Below the pieces are notes generated by a model. The model had not been told where the DNA came from, did not search any database, and saw only the letters and a program-made list of their open reading frames with translations. DNA of 64,000 bases from Atherinomorus stipes (taxonomy: Eukaryota; Chordata; Actinopteri; Atheriniformes; Atherinidae): contig JALJCO010010476.1 in assembly GCA_023101725.1 (NCBI GenBank), positions 1,922,001-1,986,000 on the forward strand, read 5' to 3'. Below are positions 38,001 to 50,000 of this stretch, one piece after another. Each line of letters begins with the position of its first letter. Within the stretch, counting starts at the first letter, position 1. A program made the translations under genes and the position numbers.

Positions 38001-41000
38001 TCCCTGCACAAGGTGGGAAAGACACAAAAAGTGATAGGAAAAGAAGCTGGATGTTCTCAGAGTGCTGTCTCAAAGCACATTAATGGACAGTTAAGTGGAA
38101 GGAAGAAGTGTGGAAGAAAACGGTGTATAAGCCGGAGGGCTGATCGCAGCCTGGAGAAGATGGTCAGGAAAGGGCCTTTCAAAAGTGTGGGGGAACTTCA
38201 TAAGGAATGGACTGAGGCTGGAGTTACTGCTTCAAGAGAAACAACATGCAGGTGGATGCTGGACATGGGTTTCAAATGTTGAATTCCTGTTGTCAAGCCA
38301 CTCCGCAACAGCAAGCAAGCCAGAAGCGCCTTAGCTGGGCGAGAGACAAGAAGGACTGGTCTGTTGCCCAGTGTTTAAAAGTCCTGTTTTCTGATGAGAG
38401 CAAGTTTTGCATCTGATTTGGAAACAAAGGTCCCAGAGTCTGGGAGAAGACCGGAGAGGCGTCAGATAGAAGATGCATAAAGTCCAGTGTTAAGTTTCCC
38501 CAGTCGGTGATGACCTGGGGATCCATGTCAGCTGCTGGTGTTGGTCCTCTGTGCTTCATCAAGTCCAGCATAAATGCAGCCGTCTACCAGGACATTTTTT
38601 AACACTTCATGCTTGCTTCAGTGGACCAGCTGTATGGGGATGCAGACTTCATCTTCCAGCAGGACTTGGCACCTGCCCACACTGCCAAAACTACAAAATC
38701 CTGTTTCAAAAACCATGGGATTACCTTGCTTGATTGGCCTGCAAACTCACCTAACCTGAACCCCATTGAAAATCTGTGGGGCATTGTCAAGAAAAAGCTG
38801 AACAGGAAGAGATCAAACAATAGAGAAGAGCTCAGGGCTGTGATTGAAGCATGCTGGTCTTCCACAACACCTGAGATATGCCACAAGCTGGTAGCATCCA
38901 TGCCACGCCGGGTTAAGGCAGTCATTCAAGCAAAAGGGGCCCCAACCAAGTACTAAGTACAGATGCAAGATTTTATTTTAGGAGGCCTGACTTTTTTTGC
39001 TTTTAAAATCCTTTTATAATTGATTTTATGCAATATTCAAATTTTTTGAGTTTTTGAATTTGAGGTTTTCTTAAGCTGCAAGTCCTAATCAGCAACATCC
39101 AAACAAAGAAAAGCTTGAAATATATTGATTTGCATATTATTTGTCTACACAATATGTAAATTGCACCTTTTAAGATGAATTATAGAAATACGTGAACTTT
39201 TTCAGGATATTCTAATTCTTTGGGTAGTACCTGTATAAATATCAACGTATATCATTACCCTACATGCTTCAGATTATACAGCAATAAAGATTTGAGGCCA
39301 TATCGCCCAGTCCTACATCTACCAAAATCTAAGTTCACCTTTTTTCTGATCTAAACAGGCTCATTTTTCATTTCAGAAATTTTGCTGCTAAACCAAAATA
39401 CAACAGTCATTTGCCCAACTGATATAACTCTTAAAATATATGCTATTAGAAGCATTTTATCCACCAGCCTTGGTGGATTCATTATAATAAGATGCAGCAT
39501 GGGATCAGTGGTAAAACACCTACCTCGGTCTTGACTCGATTATCGCCGAAGCACAGGTGCTGCAGGTAGGCAGCTGCATTGGCCTGCACTGAGGGGAAGT
39601 GGTGCTGGAGCATGTGGATTACCTCTGTCAGCTCTGGGTCACGCCACGCAAACTCTCTGGAAGTACAGGTATGGTGGGCAGGGTGAAAATGTATCAGCAT
39701 GACAACAGACACACAGAGGGTGCAGTAGCTTTAAAAGCCAAACGCACTCTTTCTGTTTTTTTAAACACTTGAGCACCCTGGGGCAAATTGATAAAACACT
39801 GTATACAATAGTCCTCTTTGGTCACACTTAGATAGTTGCTTTTCTGTATGCAGTGCACTGCAGTCTGAACAACTTTAGAAATGCACAGTTAAAGGTTTTT
39901 TTCTTTAAAAATTTTGCTAAACAGTATCATTTAAAACTTAAAGTGTCTTAAAAATGTGAAAGCAACTCATGTGTCACTCAAGGCTTTAACAGAAAATCTA
40001 TGTAAATGTAGGTTAATTAGGAAAACACAACTTGCAAAGTGAGACCAAACGGCATCCACACACAAACACACCAAGGTTACTGGTGTGGAAGTTGCAGCAG
40101 AGATGTCTTTGCCTCACTCAGTGTAAACTATATGCAGCAAGTCCCAGGATGGTCAACCTAAATTTGTCTCTTCCTTTTTTTAAGCCAAAGCTGAAAATAC
40201 ACCCAAGAACAATTGTTCTGTTTAACGTTATTTCAGGGGAAATTCTTCACTGTTGCAGTTTATGTATTGACAGATTTGACTCAAAGAAAACCCTGTGGAG
40301 TCCTGACTTTAAGTAGTTAGACTACGGTGGCATGTGGAAGAGTAAACAAAGCTCTGAATGTGCAGGCTCAGGGATTCGCTGCAAGTGTCAATCAACTCCC
40401 TACATGTCCCCACATCTGTACGACAGCAGCGGACGCAGCACTTTAGAGCATGTGAGAAACTATTGTTAAGTGGCCAGGCACAGTTGATCCAGCTTAATGG
40501 TTAGAGCTGTGTGTGGCTACCCAGGGGGCTCTCTGTTTGAATAGTAAGAGGACACCGGAGTTGATCCAGCAGAACAGGGATGCCTTGTAAGCATAAGTAG
40601 TCCCTCTGGATGACTGGGTTGCGCTGCACTAGACTGGTTACTAACCACAGGGTAGGTCTAGTGGTACATAACACAGCTCTAATGTGAAAGTTGCTTACCT
40701 GGGATCCTTCTGAATGCTGTCTATGGAAGGGGAGCGGGTGGCATCATCATCCATAACAAGAGCCTGGCGAGCGTAGGCTGGATCGGAGGGCCGGTACTGT
40801 GCAGAGCGGTACGGATCAGCATAGGTGGCTGCTGTGTTAAGAGCATAGTTGTTTCTTTGGTAAGTCATGGCACTGCGCTGGCTGGACGTCCTCTGCAGAC
40901 TTCCCACACCTGAGACACAAAAACATTGACAGAGATTAAAACACACACACAACCACATGAAGGATGACAAAGCAATGTTAGCACAATTTTAACAGCGCTC

Positions 41001-44000
41001 AGACCTTTTCAGCTAAACTCCGGAGTTTTGTACGCTGTTTGTGGACAGGTTTACACCAAGCTGAAAATACAAACATGCTGCTGTTTTGACAGACTCTGCA
41101 AATTCTCAAATCTGGAACCAATTAATGATGAGGATAAAACACAGCTTCCTTGGTTGCAGAAAGCAGAGGCTTTTCTCCTTCAAAGACTTCTTCGCCCGTC
41201 GTTTTGCTTTTATGAGATGGCGTTTAGCCTGAGGGGTCCTGCTGGTGTTAAACAGATGACAGGAGGACTCAACCTGCTTGAAGGTCCACAAATTCTTTCT
41301 TTACCGTCTTCTTAATCCTTTGCGACTCTGCATTCTTATGCTTTCTTTGCAAGGCAAAGCAGACAAAATGAAGCAAACCATGTCCAGCTCCAAAAACAAC
41401 ACTCAAGACAGAGCCTATCGAGGCTAAGGCACCAAAACCATGAAAACAAGTACAAAAAGCCAGGGAGCTTGTTGGATCAGCCGTCTCTCCTCTTTTCATT
41501 TGCTCCATGTGATGTTATGACCCAATTTCTTAAAGAACAATGGGCCACAAACACAGAACTGCATAAACAAGCTGGTAAGATTTAGCCCTCCTTCTCACAA
41601 AGGCCACGTGATGTGTGCCAGCGTGACTGCTGCGCCGGTCAGATCTGTATCAGCCATCCAACAAAACTGGGCATGAGTGTACTCGAACTCCCTCCTACCA
41701 GGAACCAAAACGTCAACTTGTGGTGTTGCTCCAAAAACACAATTTCTCGCATCAGTGCACTTCTATGTTGGGCTACAGTTCAAAACTGCAATGTGGCCAT
41801 CTTCCAAAACACAACCTTGCAGAGACACTAAAGATAAATTGTAAACAACACAGTGCAGCTTTACAATACAACCAGAACGGTTTGGATCTCATTTGTCTCT
41901 TTTTCAGCAAAGGATCAATACTTTCCATTTAACCAAATCTCACCTCAACTTACACAAAGAAGCACAGTGCATGCTTTTAGAAAAAGCCCAAAAAATTCAT
42001 GGGAAGCAGAAGAGGAGCAATTGGCCCCTGACAAATATAATTTCAACACATAAAGAAAAAGTGGGATCAAATTGGATTTTTCTAATGAGGCTCCATATTG
42101 AACACCCCTCCAGCTCCATGTCACTCGCCTTTTCTCACTATCCCAGAAACACATTATAGTGGTTTTTCTGTGGGGCTTCTGCACAGCATCAGTACCATTT
42201 ATAAGTGAACTTATCTGTCTAAGCGGATCTTAGACATACTGGGGAGGAAACTGAATGGTGTGTGTGTGTGTGTGTGTGGGCACGTTTTTGCAACACTGTG
42301 GGACCATGTTCCAGATTTTTACCATCACCGTGGGGACGTCTTGCTCTCGTGGGGGCATTTTCCCGGTCCCCACGGGTACGAACCCCGTTTTGAGGGTCAA
42401 GATTAGGTTTTAGAGATTAAGTTACAATTAGGTTTTGGTTAGGATTATGACAAGGGTTAGGTTTAGGCAATCAGTTATGGGTGTTAGGTTTAGGGTAAGG
42501 GACTAGGGAATGCATTATTTCAATGGATATACCCCACGGGGATATAAAAACAAACGTGTGCGTGTGTGTGTGTGTGTGAGAACTAAGCACTGGTATCTTA
42601 GGCAGAGAGATGATGAGATGAGAATGCAAACATAGGAAGAGAGATGGGAGAGAGGGGGCAGTGGATGGGGGTAACCGGGCTGTCCCCTGGCTTTGTCCTT
42701 TTTTCTAGAGCTCAGTGTGACACGTGGGTAATGGACTTCTTTGTGGTAGGATGACATATCAGAACCTGCCTATTAACTCAAGTCTCATCCCTTTCTCCCT
42801 GACAGTGGAGAGAGGAAGGGGAAACAACATGAGACAGAGAAAGAAAGGGCAGTAGAAAGGAAGGGCTGAAATCAAAAAAGCAAAAGAAAAAAACAAAAAA
42901 CACAAAGACATAACATGGACAGATATAAAGGGCAAAGATATTGTGTAGATGTTGATCCCCAAGGAAGACAATACACCAGAGTCAAGGGCACCTATGAAAT
43001 ACTTTGAGATATTTGAGGTTGAAAAGAACATCTGGACCTGATAATAAAATGAAATGACTGAAAAATCCAAGCTTGATTTGACCTGTGTGAAGATACTGAG
43101 ACAGCCAAAGCAGAAGCAAAAAGAAAGTAAACCAAAGAGAACAAAGAAAACAAACGAGTTTCTGGTAGATTTGAACATAATTTCTATCGGATCTGTTCCA
43201 CATCAAGACATAAATGTTGCAGAGTGGTGGGAAAAGTGCAACACTGCTGACATAAAAATTGCCTTATATTATACATCTCTGATGAAGAAACCTAAGCTCT
43301 CAATTTCTGAGTCATTTTGCTGATATATTTATAAATATAACTATCTTCTGAGAAAATTCAGATGTAGAAGCTTAACTTCACCATTGCACAAGATAAACTT
43401 TAATAGTCTTACATTCTTTATAGATTAATAATTTCTGTCAAATTATCTTGTTTACTCATGAGTAAGTAGTAAAGACTGCATAGCCTGATACCAGATTGCA
43501 ATGTAGTGACTAACCAGTGGTTTTGGCAATGATCCAGCAGGTTGACTTAAGGACAACACGTGTTAAGACAAGCCCTCATGGCAAACTTGCCTTTTTCCTG
43601 TGTTGCTTTTGCTGTTCTCTGTGTGCAATGGGTTGCTTGTCATCCTTTATACGGGTTTTCTGCCTTGAGAATAAAGTTAAACCAACCTGAGCTGGTCCTG
43701 TAGAGGGTGCTTTGCTGGGTATGACTGGGGCTTCGGTACAAGGGACCCTGGAACGTCCGATCCTCGTAGATTGGTGCAATGTGGCGATCTGGGGACATAG
43801 CTGATCTTACGTCCTGGCCAAGATGGCTGTGCTGACTGGCATATGAGCTCCGTATTCCTGTGGATGTAGGAGAACAATGTGCAGTTGAGTGGTTGATGTA
43901 AACAGTTTGCTTCAGAGAGGACTGTCATCTACAAGGACATGCTCCTCCAGTGTGGCACTGAGGGGATAACAATGAATAACTTTAAGGTTATGAATGTGAT

Positions 44001-47000
44001 TAAAAAGACCAACAACAAAAGAAAGTAGGAGATGGAAAGCGAAGTCATTTTACTTATAATATCGTCATAATTTTCCATTCCTTCAGCTATGATGTAGAAT
44101 TTAGTTTAAAGTCTCTTGATTTAGGAAGCCAATCACAGTAAAGAAAATATCTTCTTTTATTCTTATCACAGATAATGACACTGCTGCTCGGCTCTACAGT
44201 TCAGCAATTTGCAAAGTTGGCACTGTATTACTATGCCACCATAATGCAAACCTGACAAAAATAACAGCAGACTGATGTTCACTGTGACCCAGAACGCACC
44301 ACAAGGGTATGGAGAAGCCAGTCAGCCAGTTAGGTTGTAACAAGGCAGAAAACCTTTGGGATATGTTATCACTATCCACTTCTACAGACTCCTCTAAATG
44401 ACTTTTCCTACATATTTATAAACATGTGAGTTACTGTAAATGGGAAAAAAGGTTCTTGTGCATCTCAATTTACTGTGTATGAATACTAACCACTAAAGAC
44501 TACAACTTTTGCAGTCATTTTTACTTCACTGATATACATCACACTTATGAGTTATAAAGCTGTGCATATGATTTAAAATTATCTTTTTATTTCTACATGA
44601 AGCAGAATATTTTTCTACTTATGTAAATATGTAAAATAGACTTAATGACTTTCACTGCAAATAGTGACACTGTATCATAACCTCATTAGAAAAAAAGTGA
44701 CCTTGTTATCTGACATTACTTTGTTTTTTCCAGTGTCAAAAAATACAAACGCATTCAAGGACATTTGTAGTGTGACAGCTGTTTGAGTTTGTGTGTCATA
44801 TGTTTTAGACATGGAGGTGCTTTTCAAAGAAGTCCAATGAGGAAGTCCAATCTGGGCAATCTCTTAGTTTTTGTACTTCATCACCATCTGTTTTTCTTAT
44901 ATTAGTCACAATCTGACAACAAGCTCTGCTCTGTACTTGACAGGACACAATCCCTCAGCTGTGCATGCACAGGGGTGCTGTTACAGATGAATAGACATGT
45001 AAAATCTTTGTTTAGCAAACTCAAAATATGATGAAGTACTGAAATGTGTACAGAAACATTTTTTGGGTTTGCACTGTTTTGCTCTGAACAGCAAAAAATG
45101 AACCGCTGATGAGAACCAGCCAAAGTGCACAGTTCTGGACCAAGAGGCATGTAAACAGATCTGTGTATCAACATCTGCAGACACTGAGAACTGCACAGTA
45201 CAACAAACTGCTTTGGCTATCTGCACCCAGCCAAACTGATGAGGAAAAGAAAGTTCCCTTATTAATAATCTTTTCCGGTCAGGGCACTTAACCTGGTGAG
45301 GGGGGCGTCATGAAGAAACAAGTCCTCCCTCTCAGATTTAGTGCAGATGTGAAACCACAATCAAATATTGAGGCAGCAACTTCATCTGTTGCTATAAATC
45401 CTCTCACATAAGGCAAAACAGCAGCGTTCAGACTGCTCACTTCCACATTCCTACTGTCTGAGCCGACCAACGTCAAAATGCCTCAAAAGCTTAATGCAGT
45501 GCATGCATGCAACTTCTTAAAGAGAGGGTATCTTTAGATGTGCTAATTCCACATGTTTATGACCAGGCTTCTGTGTGAGTATTGAATAATCTTATCACAA
45601 TCGTCCAGTCCCTGTCGTAACACGCAACTTTAAACAAGGAACTGGTTCTAATCCTCTGCAGGACATGGGCAGTGTTAGCAGGACTGCAATTGAAAAGGCA
45701 GCTCAGATAAGAACATGAAAAATGTCCGTAATAAATTAAAATGAAAAATAGCACCAAGACAAAACTTAATGAAAAAGCTGATTAAAACATTGATGGGAGA
45801 TGAAAATAAGCTTTAAAGTTTCGATGAATACAATTACAAAAGAGCCCATCATCACTTGAAATAAATTATACTCAAAGTTGTAAATGCTGATGCGACACAT
45901 TTCTTAAAAATTATTTTACACAATAGTGATGTTATTCCTGCTAAATTATGAAAATGGCATGATTGTTTCAAGGTTTAGAAATCTTATTCAAAGCTGCAGA
46001 AACATTAAAAACACATGGGTGCTGTGAAACATAGAGGAGAAGGTGGCTTTAGGGAAGTTTTCCCTTTGGTTTATTTGTCATTATTGTCCAAATAAACCAA
46101 CACTTAAGTGATCTGGAAGCCTATGTTTGTGTTACACCTCACATCAGTGAGGCTCATGAAACTGTGAATCCCAGTGGAACACTATACAGTTGGCAACTTA
46201 CTGCTCGTTGCACATTTTGAGAGCCTGCAGACGCCGCTTGGGTCCTCTCCAAATGTATGAGCTCGGGCACAGACTGCTGCTAAACGCCGACTCTGCCATG
46301 CAGAACCAGCTAAATGAGGGAGTCCTGTCACAGTTTAGAACTGAGGAAATTAATAAATAAGCTTATTTGCTTCCTTTGTGGATAAGATGACTCTGAGGGC
46401 AATGATTGTGAAGATTTTAAGTAGAGATAGCGGACCAGTCTGAGGCAGCTTTGGTTAAAGGACCCTGCTTATGTCAGTTGGAAAGTACATAAAAAAAAGT
46501 GAAAAAAACAACAACGACACCCCCCCCCCCCCAAAAAAAAAAACCTAAACACTTTACTAGACAAGATGTCCCAATCAGGGTTTTTTGCCTCCGATTCCGA
46601 GTCCTTTGAGTATGATTATCGGCCAATTAATACCGAATCCCGATCCGATACTTCTATAATACATTAAAATTGAAGAGAACTACCTGTGGTAGTACCACTC
46701 TTCGGAGAGGGGGTCATATCACATAAACAGACTGTTCATAAATAATAGCTTACACCATCCTTTCCAGGCTGTGGGGTACCAAGTAAAAAGAATACGCTAA
46801 AATAAATTATAATATTAGGAATGTCAAAATTAATGTTCTAATACGGGGAGAGAGTCTGTGAAGCTGACGCATTTATTTTCTAAACAACTACATTATACAG
46901 CAAGCAATGTCAGATCAAAAATCCATATTTGGCATTACCTCATTATGAGATACTGATTTGGGGATAGTAGGTGTTTTGATTAAATGGTGAACTGAATCCA

Positions 47001-50000
47001 CTAAGAAACACTTTATCTCCCTTATTCATTAAGTTTATATCTTTGAAGCCTTATGGTCAATTCACATGAGGTTTGTGTGCACAGCGTTCCGGGTGTGCCG
47101 CGGTTTCATTGCAACCCATGCAGAGCATCAACCTGCACCGGAAGCATGCCAGAGGCTCTCCCTCTTTGCATGATGGGTTCACATGCAGAGCAGATGGCTG
47201 ACAGCAGAGTATCCTACTGCCACTGCGCTGGCGGAGGTGGTAATGCGGCTTCAGTTAAAGGCGCTATACCAGATTTTGCACATTTTCGAACCGCAAGTGA
47301 GGTGAACAGTGTGGTTTGAACTGTAAGCCCCGCCCCTATCTGTTTCTCCCAGTGAGAAACGCTGCTTCTTTTTCTCTCCTCCCACTCGACATGCATGAAA
47401 TAATGTGCACAACATTATACTCGTGCACAAAGAAACTCTCCAGAGAAAACTTGCATCTTCCAGTGAATTTCCTGTTTTGGTTGCAGTAAATAGCTGCAGA
47501 TCAGCTAAATGACATTTTCTGTCATAACCAGTAGTTAACCGTTACTACAGTTATGTACACAGATGCACAATTATGACGAGTTATGATGTTACAGGCGACA
47601 TTACTACATGACAACCTTAAAGTTTCTAACCAGCCACTTTGAGAAGAAGTGATGTAAAGCTTTGTCACGTTACGTTGTAAATATCGCTATGTATTATATA
47701 CGGTAGACCAGCTGAGGCACAGAGGACATAACATGTTCTTCTAAGAAGAAAGTTATTGAAAAAATACCTGTCCAGACGGACTTTCAGTCCACATTCAGTC
47801 CGAGGCGTCCAGCTGCTCTCTACCTTCAGTACAATCCACCGAGAACACGAACTTTATTCCCTCTTTGGTCTCTCCTGCGTTTCAAGTATCTCTCCTCCTC
47901 AGTTTTGATGCTTTCAGGCTGTTGTGCTGAGGTATCGCGACTTTCCCTTTGGTAGACGCCATGCGGTTCTGTTTATAAGTGCTGCCGTGCACGCGCGAGG
48001 GGAGGGCGCTTCTCGTTAGAAAACACTGTGAGTGGCTGATTGAAACCAAAACTTATGTAGAATGAACCGCATTGGCATGAGAAGAGCGTCACGCCAGCAT
48101 TAGAAAACTAAACTAAAAAGGCCTGGATTCATGCATATACGTAATCAATGAGTGATTTATTTTTATGAAATTACCTCTTTTAACACACATTATACCATGT
48201 AGAAAGCAATTTTCTTAGAGAGATTAAAATAAAATCAGGTACAGGGCCTTTAAGAAATGCTGACACTGGACTTGTGAAACTGTCAGTCTGAAGACATGGC
48301 ACAACAATATAGAAGTGGTGGCCTGCCACTGCAGGGTCAATGTAAGCAAAGGAAACACTTACCCGATCCTTGATCAGAATGCAACAGCCGATTGTAATCA
48401 AGTAAGAAACCATGTGACCAACCCAGATTTACAATCATGTGACTGGATCGGGACAACCCTTGACTAGACTATTGACTTTTACGCATTTTATTTAAAAAAA
48501 AATCGATGTATAATTTTTACTCCAATAGTCCAAAGACATGCACGTTAGGTTAATTGGTTACTCTAAATTATCCCTTGGTAAAAGTGAGCGTGAGTGGTTG
48601 TCTGTTTCTGTGTTGGCCCTGCAATAGACTGGTGACCTGTCCAGGGTGTACCCTGCCTCTCGCCTGATAATAGCTGGGATAGGCTCCAGCAACCCCTGCG
48701 ACCCTGAATTGGATAAGCGGTACAGAAAATGACTGACTGACTGACTGCAATAGTTTGTTTAAAGTGGTGTCTGATAACAGGAAGATAAAATTAGCCACCA
48801 AGCCCAGTTATGTTTGCTTCCTGACTACATCTGATCACTTCCTGCTTCAAAATACATGTAACTGTATATAAAAACTAGGCTTAGTCAGTGTGATGTCACT
48901 CATTGGTTTGCAAACCAGTTTGTTTGCTGCCATCACCATCGTGATCTGTTTGAGACTGATATTTCAAATTGGAGAAAAACACTTATTTTTGCTCCTCAGT
49001 GTTCAGCTAATCAAGGAATTGTGTCAAAAGCAGAGACAATGTAGTCAACGACACCATAATGAAAATGCATTGACTTAATATTTGATTACAGAAGCTGATG
49101 TTTTACAAATGGTAATCTTAAAACCTCAATCTCAATATTGTATTCAAAATGGAACTTAGAAAACACATCAAATCTTTGTAGTGAAACATTTCATTATTTA
49201 ATAAAATCAACTTACTAGCATCATTCAAATGTGGGAAAGGAACAACAAAAGACTGGAAAATAAGCAGTAAAAATAAGAAATAGTAGAAGTGGCCGGGAGC
49301 TAGACTGGTCTGCCTGCAGTCCAGACCTAGAACCGTTGAGCAACAAGAATCCTACATCAGAAAAGAATGGGACAGGGACATATTCCTCACCAAATGTTCA
49401 GCAGCTGGCCACCTCAGTTCCCAGATGTTTAAAGACTGTTGTTAAAAAAAACCATGTCCCTACGCTTTTTTCAATTGTGCTGCTGCCATCAAATTCAAGA
49501 TCAGCTCATGTTTTTAATTAAATAAGATGTCAAAGCATTGTGTTTTTATTTACAGTTTTACAATCTTGTCCCAACCTTTTTAAAGTCTGAGTTGTATTGG
49601 AGTGAGTATGAAAGAGGTCCTGAAGTGAAAAGCAAATGTTAAGCCTTGTTTCCACCAGCGGGTCTGGGTCAGGTCGGGTCGGATCGGTCCACATTTTTTT
49701 GCTTCTCCACAGATAAAACCTGGGACGGGTACCCTTATATTCAATTCGACCCCGCCTACTTTTTCGGTACCCTTCCGTAGCAGTACTGATCTAACCGATC
49801 TGGACCAAAAAGGAGGAGCTAATACACAGCAATCTGTTGATTCTCTGAAAAATCTGTCACTTCCCATGTGACCCAACGTAAAAACAAAGCAGGGGTCACT
49901 CCTTTGTTTCTGTCACATGTGGTGTGGTGTTTTGGTTAAAAGGCGTTGCATGGCGATGATGTCACGTGATCACGTAGCAGCACTATGCAGTTAATACTCT

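Noticed and set aside
42400..42510. Interstitial telomere from a chromosome fusion
   Set aside because: The GGTTAGG units are too degenerate and short and sit inside a common fish repeat unit.
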